Assembly: GCA_932182025.1 (NCBI GenBank)
Contig: CAKNXK010000027.1
Span: 124,001-188,000 of the forward strand
DNA from: an uncultured Candidatus Melainabacteria bacterium
Lineage (GTDB): Bacteria; Cyanobacteriota; Vampirovibrionia; Gastranaerophilales; Gastranaerophilaceae
Direction: 5' to 3'
Length of the DNA stretch: 64,000 nucleotides
A model generated the notes under the pieces. It was not told the origin of the DNA, ran no database searches, and saw only the letters and a program-made list of their open reading frames with translations. Position 1 is the stretch's first letter, and each line of letters opens with the position of its first letter. Positions 24,312-32,804 of this stretch are shown in pieces. The position numbers and the translations under genes are program-made.

Positions 24312-24914
24312 CTAACTCATTCTAAAATCTTGTGCATACTCGGGGCGTTGGTTAGCATAATTACCGGCAACCTCGTTTTCAGATTCTGCTCTACGGCGTT
24401 CAAGCTGCAGCTGACCATTTTTAACAATTTCTTGTAGTTGATTGAGGTTTTGTTCAATACTTACAAGAACTTGTTCTGCGTAAACAGAAGCGCTGTCTTT
24501 GGTTCTCATAGCTTCATCAATAGCCTGATTTCTTACAGAGTCAGCTTCTTCATAAGATTTGCGTTTGATATCTTCGCAGTCTGCAATAACCTGTTCTTTA
24601 ATTTTTTCAGCTTCTCTTTGAACAGCTCTAAGTAAATCAGATTCGCTTAGTAATCTGTTTGCTTCTGCTTGAGCGTCTGCGATAATTTTTTCAGCTCTTT
24701 GTTGTGCTTCGTATTGAACTTGTTCTTTTGTTCTTAATAACGCACGAGCTTCTTTAATTTCATCAGGAAGAGCAGCATATAATCTGTCCAAAATGTCTGT
24801 AACTACATTTTTCTTCACAACACTAAACGCACAGCCTAGAAGTGGAAAGCCTTTATCTAAAGCTTCTTCCAGCTCGCTCATTAAACCGTAAATAACATCT
24901 TGTTGTGAATTCAT
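24312..24914 (-). CDS. DivIVA-like coiled-coil protein
   Basis: 200 aa from ATG 24914, chosen for GGAG 7 nt upstream; the frame is open further up without a start signal. N-terminal short region (GLMSELEEALDKGFPLLG), then a long coiled coil (about 70-180) rich in alanine, glutamate and arginine (QRAEKIIADAQAEANRLLSE, REAEKIKEQVIADCEDIKR). No membrane segment. I recall similar proteins as conserved in cyanobacteria and called DivIVA- or ATP-synthase-b-like; this cannot be checked here. A role in cell shape or division is a guess. Confidence 0.65.
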   Translation of the reverse strand: MNSQQDVIYGLMSELEEALDKGFPLLGCAFSVVKKNVVTDILDRLYAALPDEIKEARALLRTKEQVQYEAQQRAEKIIADAQAEANRLLSESDLLRAVQREAEKIKEQVIADCEDIKRKSYEEADSVRNQAIDEAMRTKDSASVYAEQVLVSIEQNLNQLQEIVKNGQLQLERRRAESENEVAGNYANQRPEYAQDFRMS

Positions 24915-24978
24915 ATTATGCTCCATAATTTGTATGATAGTTACTAGGATTTTACAACAAACAAATGACAAAAGTCAA

Positions 24979-25344
24979 TTAGAGATTATTGTATAAGAAT
25001 TTTATATCTTGTTCTAATATTACAGAGAAACCTGCTATTAATGATTGTGCGTCTTTATGTCTGATTAAGTAAGATTCGGAAGAAAAAATAAATTTTCTTT
25101 GAATACTTGCTTTTAAAGAATGGTACAAAGATACACTTTTGTATCTGCCTGCTTGTTTTTGTTTAAGAATTTTTTTGTATTCATCAGGAAAACTTGCTTC
25201 TATGCAGCATAAAACGTCATCAATTCTATTTTTATCAACTACTTTTACTTTAAACAAGGTAAAACTTGCATTGTTATTTATAACATTTGATAATTTTCTT
25301 AAGTGTTTTCTAAGTTCGATTATTGATTCATCAACGGTTAACAT
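24979..25344 (-). CDS. Hypothetical 121-aa protein paired with the coiled-coil gene
   Basis: Start at 25344 chosen because AAGGAG lies 7-8 nt upstream. The protein is mixed helix with basic patches (LRKHLRKLSNVINNN, KKILKQKQAGRYKS). Its segment VVDKNRIDDVLCCIEASFPDEYKKIL resembles VVTDILDRLYAALPDEIKEAR of the next gene, so the two may share a small domain through duplication. First gene of the apparent operon that runs into the coiled-coil protein and thrB. Function unknown. Confidence 0.6.
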   Translation of the reverse strand: MLTVDESIIELRKHLRKLSNVINNNASFTLFKVKVVDKNRIDDVLCCIEASFPDEYKKILKQKQAGRYKSVSLYHSLKASIQRKFIFSSESYLIRHKDAQSLIAGFSVILEQDIKFLYNNL

Positions 25345-25382
25345 AAGATAATCTCCTTCAAACAAGATTATAACAAAAAACT

Positions 25383-26666
25383 TTACTTATGTAAATTTTC
25401 CAAAATCCCTAACAAAATAGAACCTTTTTGTCTGTGTTCCTGCAGTTTTGATTTATCAAGATTAACTTTTCCTTCAGATTGGGTTTGGATAGTTTTGCAA
25501 AAATCATCAATATAACTTGTTTGGACACCTGTTTTTCTAAAAATTCCTTTTTTTACAAGGTTAATTAATGCGTCAATGTATTTTTGTGAATTTTTTGCTG
25601 TATCCGGTACTTGTTTTAATTGTTCTACAAAGCTGATATTGCCTCTTTCGGCATTAACGCGCGTACCTGCTCCACCAAAGTTATGCATTTCATCAGCACC
25701 GCCTTTTGATTGTGGAAGGATGTGCTCTACTGATGCCATGTTTGGCCATAATAATCTGTATGCAATTTTCCATGACGGTTCTCGGGAAAACTTCATAATG
25801 TAAGCAGGAACACTGTGTCTAGAAGTAGGAAGACTTATGGCAAGATTGCGCAGTTTAGCCTTTAAATTTTCGTCTTCAACAGGCTCTATTATATTGTTTA
25901 AATCATATATAAACGATTTTCTGCTGAATGGCACCAGAAATTTTTCGTGGTTTAATCTTTTTTGTGATTCATTAATAAGTTTATTTAGCTGTTCATTCTT
26001 TTTTAAAACGGAAGATTTTAATATAATTTTTAAAAACTTCATAATTTGCTGCTGGGTTTCCAGAGTTTTATCATCTGTTTCATCAGTAAGTCTTGATGCT
26101 TCCAGTATAAGTTTGTCCAGAACCCGGCTTGCTTTTGGAGAACTATTTTTACCAATATCTTCTTTGATTTTATCTAATTTATACTTAAATTCATACGAGC
26201 TGAACGGTAGAAAGATTGGTTTTTCATTTATTTTGTTTTCTGTTTCGGACATAAAGTGCTGAAATCTGTACTGAAACTCTTCCGGTAATTCTTTTGCAGC
26301 TTCGCTAATCTCTTGTAAAACAGGTAATTGTTCAGATTTCAATTTAGATTTATAACTCGGAGCAATAATCTTTAAAATTTGTTGAAGACTTTTATTCGGG
26401 TGGAGTTTTGCTGCGCTTTTAATAATTGCATAGACTTGCGCTTCTATATCAGTAATACTATTATCAAAAGGTTTTAATTTTTCTAATACATTAGAAGCTG
26501 AACTTTCAAAAGCGTTTTGATTCATGAGCTTTTGAACTTTTTTAGGGTCAATCATTTCAACGCCTGTATACATGCAAGGCAATCCATAAGTAAAAAGTGT
26601 TTTCAGTTTGCCTGAGTTTGCAATACCGAATGCCGGTGTATTAGTTTGGATGCAAGATATTTTCAT
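25383..26666 (-). CDS. HNH-endonuclease-like protein with N-terminal PAFG motif
   Basis: 427 aa. N-terminus MKISCIQTNTPAFGIANSGK carries the short motif found in several genes of this window. A cysteine segment (GLPCMYTGVEM, about 29-38) and a C-terminal block with His315 (SVEHILPQSKGGADEMHN, then RVNAERGN) match the HNH pattern H-x2-P-x-S-x-GG-x-D-x3-N with a later N-x-xRG. The middle (about 60-300) is helical and unassigned. Only one cysteine of a possible zinc knuckle is kept. Possibly a DNase of a mobile, defence or inter-bacterial system; role unproven. Confidence 0.7.
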   Translation of the reverse strand: MKISCIQTNTPAFGIANSGKLKTLFTYGLPCMYTGVEMIDPKKVQKLMNQNAFESSASNVLEKLKPFDNSITDIEAQVYAIIKSAAKLHPNKSLQQILKIIAPSYKSKLKSEQLPVLQEISEAAKELPEEFQYRFQHFMSETENKINEKPIFLPFSSYEFKYKLDKIKEDIGKNSSPKASRVLDKLILEASRLTDETDDKTLETQQQIMKFLKIILKSSVLKKNEQLNKLINESQKRLNHEKFLVPFSRKSFIYDLNNIIEPVEDENLKAKLRNLAISLPTSRHSVPAYIMKFSREPSWKIAYRLLWPNMASVEHILPQSKGGADEMHNFGGAGTRVNAERGNISFVEQLKQVPDTAKNSQKYIDALINLVKKGIFRKTGVQTSYIDDFCKTIQTQSEGKVNLDKSKLQEHRQKGSILLGILENLHK

Positions 26667-26702
26667 AAATTAGGCTAATTCTAGCATATTTTTTGAATTA
26701 TA

Positions 26703-26739
26703 GCAAATAATTAACAGCACCCAACGTTTTGGATGCTGT
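26703..26739 (-). terminator. Terminator after the 84-aa gene
   Basis: On the minus strand an 11-bp stem (26729-26739 with 26714-26724, one G-U pair) with a 4-nt loop, followed by TAATTATTT. It lies about 28 bp after the stop of the 84-aa gene and separates it from the HNH gene. Confidence 0.6.
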
Positions 26740-26766
26740 CAAATTGGTATGTATATTTTTGAGTCT

Positions 26767-27021
26767 CTAAGCCTCTATGAATAATCGTCTGCCGACGATA
26801 TTCGGCTGATTGTTGTAATATCCCGCGAAGTATCCGCCTGCTACAGGTCTGTTTTGACCGTATGTTGCAAATGGATTTTCGTGATTGGAATTTACAAAAG
26901 GGTTGTTTGATGCAAACGGGTTTGATGACGTGCCTTTAGGATTAGCACGTTTAATCTCACCTGCCTGAAATGCAGGTGCGGTGGTTAAAACTCTTGATAA
27001 TAAATTTACGATTTCTGCCAT
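26767..27021 (-). CDS. 84-aa protein with NPF repeats and PAFQAG motif
   Basis: Start supported by AAAGG. Three NPF triplets (NPFASNNPFVNS and NPFATYG) lie in a low-complexity middle rich in asparagine and glycine. LTTAPAFQAGEIKR (about 12-25) matches the P-x-F-[KGAQ] motif of other proteins here. A tyrosine/glycine-rich segment follows (GGYFAGYYNNQ). No signal peptide or stable domain is visible, so it is probably disordered. Its own terminator follows. Function unknown. Confidence 0.6.
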   Translation of the reverse strand: MAEIVNLLSRVLTTAPAFQAGEIKRANPKGTSSNPFASNNPFVNSNHENPFATYGQNRPVAGGYFAGYYNNQPNIVGRRLFIEA

Positions 27022-27159
27022 TTTTAAACCTTTCTAAAATGGGTTTAATGATTTATTTTCTAAAGTCAATTATTTTATCGACAAAAATTCGAGAAACTTT
27101 ATTCAGAAATAAAAAACATCAACTGCATGGATGATATTCTAGCCAAATATCCTATTTTT

Positions 27160-27188
27160 TTGCAAGAATTACTATATTATAGTATAAT
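27160..27188 (+). promoter_or_regulatory. Promoter of the rfb (dTDP-rhamnose) operon
   Basis: TTGCAA (27160-27165), 17-bp spacer, TATAAT (27183-27188). AAGGGAG lies about 8 nt before the rfbC ATG. Confidence 0.7.
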
Positions 27189-27205
27189 TAGCAAGGGAGT
27201 ATATT

Positions 27206-27748
27206 ATGCCATTTGAATTTATTAGACAAGAAATAGAAGATGTTATTCTGGTTAAACCAAAAGTTTTTGGAGATAACAGAGGATTTTTTCTGGAAAGTTA
27301 TAAAAAATCAGATTTTGTGCAGAACGGTATTGATATCGAATTCAATCAGGACAATCATTCAAAATCAACAGCACATGTTTTAAGAGGTTTGCATTATCAG
27401 GAATCGCCTTATGGTCAAGCAAAGCTTGTTCGTTGTTCTAAAGGAAGAATTCTTGATGCGGCTATGGATATTCGTCCAAATTCGCCAACATTTGGGAAAT
27501 ATGTAATAGTGGAATTATCTGAAGAAAATAAGTTCATGTTATTTATTCCAGAAGGTTTTGCGCATGGGTTTGTTGTTCTTTCAGATGAGGCGGAATTATT
27601 ATACAAGGCAAGCGGTGAGTATGCACCGCTTGCAGACCGCGGGATTTTGTGGTCCGAGATTGATTGGGGTATTGATTTCGAACCTATTCTTTCTGAAAAA
27701 GATAAAAATCAGCCAAGATTAAAGGAGGTTTTTGAATGCGTATCTTAG
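27206..27748 (+). CDS. rfbC: dTDP-4-dehydrorhamnose 3,5-epimerase
   Basis: 180 aa, typical RmlC cupin. FGDNRGFFLESYKKSDF, FNQDNHSKSTAHVLRGLHYQ (catalytic His in the GLHYQ region), GRILDAAMDIRPNSPTFGKY and FIPEGFAHGFVVLSDEAELL are family motifs. Epimerises C3 and C5 of dTDP-4-keto-6-deoxyglucose. First gene of the four-gene operon; its end overlaps rfbB by 13 bp. Confidence 0.97.
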   Translation: MPFEFIRQEIEDVILVKPKVFGDNRGFFLESYKKSDFVQNGIDIEFNQDNHSKSTAHVLRGLHYQESPYGQAKLVRCSKGRILDAAMDIRPNSPTFGKYVIVELSEENKFMLFIPEGFAHGFVVLSDEAELLYKASGEYAPLADRGILWSEIDWGIDFEPILSEKDKNQPRLKEVFECVS

Positions 27749-28704
27749 TAACAGGCGGAGCAGGATTTATCGGTAGCTGTTTTGTAAGACACATATTAAA
27801 AAAACATAAAGTTGTTAACCTTGATGCTTTGACTTATTGCGGCAATCTCGAAAATTTAAAAGATGTTGAGGCTAATCCTGATTATGAGTTTGTTCACGGG
27901 AATATTTGCGATAAAAAACTTGTGAGAGAATTGGTTAGAGAAGTAGATTGTGTTGTAAACTTTGCAGCAGAATCTCATGTCGATAATTCGATTAAACATC
28001 CTGAAATCTTTATTGAAACAAATGTTCAGGGTACATTAAACCTTTTGCAGGCATGTCGTGAAATCGGGATTGAAAGATTTTTACAGGTTTCAACAGACGA
28101 AGTTTACGGGACTTTAGGTCAAACAGGGTATTTCTATGAAACAACTCCGCTGGCACCAAACAGTCCATATTCAGCTTCGAAAGCAAGTGCAGATATGCTT
28201 GTCAGAGCTTACCATGAAACTTATAACATGCCAGTCTTAAATACCCGCTGTTCTAATAACTACGGACCTTATCAGTACCCTGAAAAACTTATTCCGTTCT
28301 TTATTTCACAGTTATTAAAGGGTGAGAAAGTGCCTGTTTATGGTGACGGATTAAATGTAAGAGATTGGTTGTATGTCTATGATCATTGTGAAGCTATTAA
28401 TGTTGTTTTAGAAAAAGGTAAAATTGGTGAAGTCTATAATATTGGCGGACACAACGAAAAAACCAATATGGAAATCACACGCTTAATCCTTGAAGCTATG
28501 GGTAAAGACGAAAGTTCAATCAAGTTTGTTGAAGATCGTCTTGGACACGATAGACGTTATGCTATTTCTAATGATAAAATTACGTCTGAGCTTGGTTGGA
28601 AACCGTCTTTGACCTTTGAAGAAGGTATTAAATTAACTATTGACTGGTATTTAAAAAATCAGGATTGGATGAAAAATATTGAAGCTAAGAAAGCGGTGGT
28701 ATAA
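27736..28704 (+). CDS. rfbB: dTDP-glucose 4,6-dehydratase
   Basis: 322 aa SDR enzyme. N-terminal NAD motif TGGAGFIGSCF, then NFAAESHVDNSI, STDEVYGTL with the catalytic Thr-Asp-Glu, and YSASKASADMLVRAY with the YxxxK pair. Makes dTDP-4-keto-6-deoxyglucose. AAAGGAG Shine-Dalgarno lies in the end of rfbC. Its stop shares one base with the rfbD start. Confidence 0.97.
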   Translation: MRILVTGGAGFIGSCFVRHILKKHKVVNLDALTYCGNLENLKDVEANPDYEFVHGNICDKKLVRELVREVDCVVNFAAESHVDNSIKHPEIFIETNVQGTLNLLQACREIGIERFLQVSTDEVYGTLGQTGYFYETTPLAPNSPYSASKASADMLVRAYHETYNMPVLNTRCSNNYGPYQYPEKLIPFFISQLLKGEKVPVYGDGLNVRDWLYVYDHCEAINVVLEKGKIGEVYNIGGHNEKTNMEITRLILEAMGKDESSIKFVEDRLGHDRRYAISNDKITSELGWKPSLTFEEGIKLTIDWYLKNQDWMKNIEAKKAVV

Positions 28705-29522
28705 TGAAAGCTTTAGTAACAGGTGCAAAAGGGATGCTGGGGCAAGACTTATGCCCGATATTGGAAGATAACGGGTATGAAGTTGTTGAAACAGATATTC
28801 ATAATCTTGATATTACCAGGGATTGTACTGAATTTATCTTAGATGTGAAACCTGATTTAGTGGTTCATTGTGCAGCTTATACCAATGTTGATAAGGCAGA
28901 AGAAGACCTTGATACGGCAAAATTAATCAATGTTACAGGCACTGAAAATATTGCAAAAGCTTGTGCACAAGCAGGTGCAGTAATGGTTTATATTTCAACT
29001 GATTATGTGTTTAATGGCGAGAAAACAGAACCTTATAATACTGTTGACATCCCAAATCCTTTAAATAACTATGGTTTAACTAAATTGCAAGGCGAAGAAG
29101 CGGTCAAAAAATACTGTGAAAAATATTATATAGCACGTACAAGCTGGCTTTACGGACACCACGGGAAGAATTTTGTCGAAACAATGATTGCTTTAGCTGA
29201 CAAACCGGAGTTAAAAGTTGTTGATGACCAAATTGGCTGTCCTACTTGGACGATAGAGCTTGCTAACGGGATTATAAAGGTTTTAGATAAACCGTTTGGA
29301 ACATATCACGTTTGCGGAAGCGGCTATACAAGCTGGTACGGGTTTGCAAAAGAAATCTTTGAGCAGGAAGGTTTGAAAGTTAATCTTAAACCTTGTACTA
29401 CGGAAGAATTCCCGCGACCTGCAAAACGCCCGAAATTCAGTGTTATGAATAACGATAATTTAACAAGAAATTGGAAATCGGCATTAAAAGATTACTTAGC
29501 GCTCAGGGAGGTTACAGTATGA
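28704..29522 (+). CDS. rfbD: dTDP-4-dehydrorhamnose reductase
   Basis: 272 aa. TGAKGMLGQDL (NADPH site), HCAAYTNVDKAEED, YISTDYVFNGEK and the YGLTKLQGE pair mark RmlD. Final step to dTDP-L-rhamnose. It starts at the rfbB stop and its own TGA is overlapped by the rfbA ATG (ATGA), so translation is coupled through the operon. Confidence 0.96.
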   Translation: MKALVTGAKGMLGQDLCPILEDNGYEVVETDIHNLDITRDCTEFILDVKPDLVVHCAAYTNVDKAEEDLDTAKLINVTGTENIAKACAQAGAVMVYISTDYVFNGEKTEPYNTVDIPNPLNNYGLTKLQGEEAVKKYCEKYYIARTSWLYGHHGKNFVETMIALADKPELKVVDDQIGCPTWTIELANGIIKVLDKPFGTYHVCGSGYTSWYGFAKEIFEQEGLKVNLKPCTTEEFPRPAKRPKFSVMNNDNLTRNWKSALKDYLALREVTV

Positions 29523-30385
29523 AAGGTATAGTATTAGCAGGCGGTTCTGGAACAAGATTGTATCCGACTACTATGGCATCTTCTAAACAGCTATTGCCTG
29601 TTTATGATAAACCCATGATTTATTATCCTATTTCGGTTTTAATGCTGGCAGGAATTCGTGACATCCTTATAATCTCAACACCGCAGGATTTACCTAATTT
29701 TCAAAAACTGTTAGGTACAGGTGAGCAGTTTGGGGTTAAATTTTCATACAAAGAACAGCCAAGTCCTGACGGGTTAGCTCAGGCATTTATTCTTGGTGAA
29801 GAATTTATTGGTAATGACTCTGCAGCTCTTGTATTGGGTGATAATATTTTTTATGGTGCAGGGTTTTCGGGGATTCTTAAAGATGCTGTCAAAAGAGCTG
29901 ATGAAGGCTTTGCAACTATTTTCGGTTATTATGTGAAAGACCCTGAAAGATTTGGTGTGGTTGAGTTTGATGGAAACGGAAAAGCTCTTTCTATTGAAGA
30001 AAAACCTGCTAAGCCTAAATCAAACTATGCTGTAACGGGTTTGTATTTCTATGATAATAAAGTGGTAGAATATGCAAAATCAATTAAACCATCAAAGCGC
30101 GGTGAATTAGAGATTACTGATTTGAATAAAATTTATCTCAATGAAAATAAATTATATACAGAAGTTTTTGGACGAGGCTTTGCTTGGCTTGATACAGGAA
30201 CACATAAATCCCTTATGCAGGCAGGACAATATGTTCAAACAATCGAAGAAAATCAGGGGATTAAGATTGCTTGTTTAGAAGAAGTTGCATATAGAATGGG
30301 ATTTTTGTCTAAAGAAACCGTAATTAATAACGCAAAAAAATATAATCAAAACGAATATTATAATTACATTACAAATTTGCAGTAA
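29519..30385 (+). CDS. rfbA: Glucose-1-phosphate thymidylyltransferase
   Basis: 288 aa from ATG 29519, preceded by GGGAGG; a longer frame starting at 29471 has no signal. GIVLAGGSGTRLYPTTMASS is the nucleotide-binding motif, then KPMIYYPISVLMLAGI, LVLGDNIFYG and VVEFDGNGKALSIEEKPAKP. Makes dTDP-glucose from glucose 1-phosphate and dTTP, the entry to dTDP-rhamnose. Last gene of the C-B-D-A set. Confidence 0.97.
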   Translation: MKGIVLAGGSGTRLYPTTMASSKQLLPVYDKPMIYYPISVLMLAGIRDILIISTPQDLPNFQKLLGTGEQFGVKFSYKEQPSPDGLAQAFILGEEFIGNDSAALVLGDNIFYGAGFSGILKDAVKRADEGFATIFGYYVKDPERFGVVEFDGNGKALSIEEKPAKPKSNYAVTGLYFYDNKVVEYAKSIKPSKRGELEITDLNKIYLNENKLYTEVFGRGFAWLDTGTHKSLMQAGQYVQTIEENQGIKIACLEEVAYRMGFLSKETVINNAKKYNQNEYYNYITNLQ

Positions 30386-30430
30386 AATATGCTATAATAT
30401 AATAGTCACAGGACAACATTAGGAGTTTAT

Positions 30431-31771
30431 ATGGCTGTTTTATCAAGATCTGTTTATGTATTAGCGGTTGTTGAAGCATTGATTGCTGCTTTTGTAGCAT
30501 TAATCAGTTTTGCTCTGGTAGCGCAAACTCCCGCAAAACTCTTTATTACAGCATTTATTTTTGTTGTTTGTGTAATTACAGCTTTAACTCTAAAAGGATT
30601 TTATAGCATTCGACCATATAAACTCATTGATATTTACAAACTTTTTGAAGGTATTTTTATCGCAGTATTCGCTGCAACAGCAATTTCAATCCCTGTTTTA
30701 GGAGGATTTGCTTATGCTCTTGCTTTATATGATATCGGACTGATTTTTACAAGTCTTTTATTTGTAAGAATAGTATTTCTTGTCTACAAAAAATTCCTTA
30801 AACCTGTTAAAAATATTCTTATTGTTGGTGCGGGTCAGGATGGTAAACTTATTGCAGAGGAAATTCAGGCAAGACCTGAGCTTGGTATGAAAGTTGTAGG
30901 GTTCTTGGATGATAATATGAATAATATTGAAGAAGAGGATTCTTCTATTCCGATTCTGGGCTTAACTTATGATTCAGAAGCGGTTATTAAAGATAACAAA
31001 GTTGATACGGTAATTATTGCAGTTAAATCAAGAATGGATTCAAACATTCTTACAGATTTAGCAAAAGGTATTCCTCTTGGGGTAAAAGTTTGGAGAATGC
31101 CTACTTTTTATGCTCATATAACTAAAAAACTATTTACAAATAAAATGGCTGTTAACTGGTTGTTTTATGATTATGTAAGACCAAAATATATTATCTATTC
31201 TCGTGTGAAACAGGTTTTGGATATAATTTCTGCAATTGTAATATTAATTGTGACACTTCCTTTATCGGTAATTGCTATGATTGGAATTAAATTATCTGAT
31301 TTTGGACCGGTATTTTTTACACAAACAAGAATCGGCAAATTTGGCAGACCTTTTAAAATGATTAAATTTAGAACAATGTACCAAGACAAAGTTGATGAAG
31401 GTTTTGATGATGATTTGGTAGAAATCGAAAATGACGATAAAAGAATTATGCCTTTTTGTAAACTAATCAGAAAATTCCATATAGATGAAATCCCTCAAAT
31501 GCTTAATATATTAAGAGGTGATATGAGTCTTATCGGACCTCGTCCTGTTAGAGAAGAAGTTTATGAAGAAAACAAAGAAAATATCCCATTCTGGGAATGT
31601 CGTAACTGGGTAAGACCGGGTTGGACAGGATGGCAGCAGATAAATGATGTTGATTGTATTCCTGAAGAACGTCTCGGCTACGATTTATATTATGTAAAAC
31701 ATAGAACTCTTCTTTGGGAGATTACTATATTTATTCAATATCTTGCAAAAGTAGTAAGTGGAAGATTATAG
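30431..31771 (+). CDS. Polyprenyl-phosphate sugar-1-phosphate transferase (WbaP/exopolysaccharide initiator type)
   Basis: 446 aa. N-terminal half has about four membrane segments (residues 8-115), then a Rossmann-like part (KNILIVGAGQDGKLIAEEIQ) and the C-terminal bacterial sugar transferase domain: a membrane segment (about 255-285), then FFTQTRIGKFGRPFKMIKFR, KFHIDEIPQMLNILRGDMSL and GPRPVREEVYE. It loads the first sugar onto undecaprenyl phosphate for O-antigen or exopolysaccharide. It follows the rhamnose operon by 45 bp with AGGAG before the start, so it is probably part of surface polysaccharide assembly. Confidence 0.92.
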   Translation: MAVLSRSVYVLAVVEALIAAFVALISFALVAQTPAKLFITAFIFVVCVITALTLKGFYSIRPYKLIDIYKLFEGIFIAVFAATAISIPVLGGFAYALALYDIGLIFTSLLFVRIVFLVYKKFLKPVKNILIVGAGQDGKLIAEEIQARPELGMKVVGFLDDNMNNIEEEDSSIPILGLTYDSEAVIKDNKVDTVIIAVKSRMDSNILTDLAKGIPLGVKVWRMPTFYAHITKKLFTNKMAVNWLFYDYVRPKYIIYSRVKQVLDIISAIVILIVTLPLSVIAMIGIKLSDFGPVFFTQTRIGKFGRPFKMIKFRTMYQDKVDEGFDDDLVEIENDDKRIMPFCKLIRKFHIDEIPQMLNILRGDMSLIGPRPVREEVYEENKENIPFWECRNWVRPGWTGWQQINDVDCIPEERLGYDLYYVKHRTLLWEITIFIQYLAKVVSGRL

Positions 31772-32488
31772 TTTTTTGAATACATTCTGCATAACTTTTT
31801 GAAAATTGTTTTTTCGAAAAACATCTTCAAGAAAGGCTTCATCTTGTTCTAATAGTCCAATTACAAAAAGGCTGTCTTTCTTTAATACTTGCGCTGCTGT
31901 TTGAATAAATTGTTCTATTTTTTCAGGAAAATATCCTAAACAGTTTCTGCACATGATTATTGTGTTTGAATTATCTTGGATTTTAGGTAAGAGTTCAAAC
32001 ATATCGCCTTGCATAAAATCAACCCGGTTTTTTAATTTTGGTTTTGCGCTATAAAGCGCAGTAGTGTAATATTGTCGCGGTTCTATCTCCGGTCTTTTGA
32101 AATATTTTTTCCAGCCTATACCTTTACTATCCATTTGAATTTCATCTCCCGGGTATATATGTATGTATCCGTTTTTTGCAATTTTTACCATTGTATCTTT
32201 TATATCATAAGATTTTATCGGGAAAAATTTTTCTGCTTCTTCTGGAGAATGTTCAATCAAAGAGATTATATAAGTGTAAGCTTCGGTTCCGTCAGAAGCG
32301 CCAAACTGAATAATATTAACATTTTCTTTGTTTTTAAAATGTTCAAGTTGATACTTGGTAAAACTTTCCCACGGTAAATCATTTCTGAAAAACCAAGTAA
32401 AAGTCCCAATTTCTTTACCAGTCTCTGTTGTGTAAAAAGATGATGAGGATTTGAACTGTGGTTGATATGGATTGAAAGATATCTTCAT
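31766..32488 (-). CDS. CheR-like SAM-dependent methyltransferase with N-terminal PQFK motif
   Basis: 240 aa from ATG 32488 (AGAGGG upstream). N-terminus MKISFNPYQPQFKSSSSFYT carries the short motif described in the findings. The body matches the CheR catalytic fold: VNIIQFGASDGTEAYTYIIS (SAM motif I), SYDIKDTMVKIAKNGY, FMQGDMFELLPKI and NTIIMCRNCLGYFPEKIEQF, where CheR has CRNVLIYF. No CheR N-domain and no chemotaxis genes are nearby, so the substrate may not be a chemoreceptor. Overlaps the convergent sugar transferase gene by 6 bp. Confidence 0.8.
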   Translation of the reverse strand: MKISFNPYQPQFKSSSSFYTTETGKEIGTFTWFFRNDLPWESFTKYQLEHFKNKENVNIIQFGASDGTEAYTYIISLIEHSPEEAEKFFPIKSYDIKDTMVKIAKNGYIHIYPGDEIQMDSKGIGWKKYFKRPEIEPRQYYTTALYSAKPKLKNRVDFMQGDMFELLPKIQDNSNTIIMCRNCLGYFPEKIEQFIQTAAQVLKKDSLFVIGLLEQDEAFLEDVFRKNNFQKVMQNVFKKL

Positions 32489-32567
32489 AATAAAATTAAA
32501 CCCTCTAAACAAAAAATTTGCTATGTTTATAGTACTATGGATATATACATTAGCTGGAGAATTAATT

Positions 32568-32804
32568 ATGCAAGTAAATAATACGACCCCTGTTTTTGCC
32601 GGAAAAGATATCCGAATTACAAAGGATACAAATAAGGGAAGGCAGTTTCTTTATGGTGAAGTTTTGGATATTATTCGCAAAACTCCTGTTCCTGCCGTTT
32701 TTGCAAATGAAGGTATTACAATCAGCTCGCCTGAATCTAAGAGTCTTACAAAAGTTCTTGGTGATTTAACCAAAGCAGGAATTAATTTTGATACAATTGT
32801 TTAA
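32568..32804 (+). CDS. Hypothetical 78-aa protein with N-terminal PVFAGK motif
   Basis: Start at 32568 chosen for GGAG about 8 nt upstream. N-terminus MQVNNTTPVFAGKDIRITKD contains the shared P-x-F motif within the first dozen residues. The rest is a small mixed alpha/beta region (TPVPAVFANEGITISSPESK, KVLGDLTKAGINFDTIV). No signal peptide. Its 3' end overlaps convergent bioA by 23 bp. Function unknown. Confidence 0.6.
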   Translation: MQVNNTTPVFAGKDIRITKDTNKGRQFLYGEVLDIIRKTPVPAVFANEGITISSPESKSLTKVLGDLTKAGINFDTIV

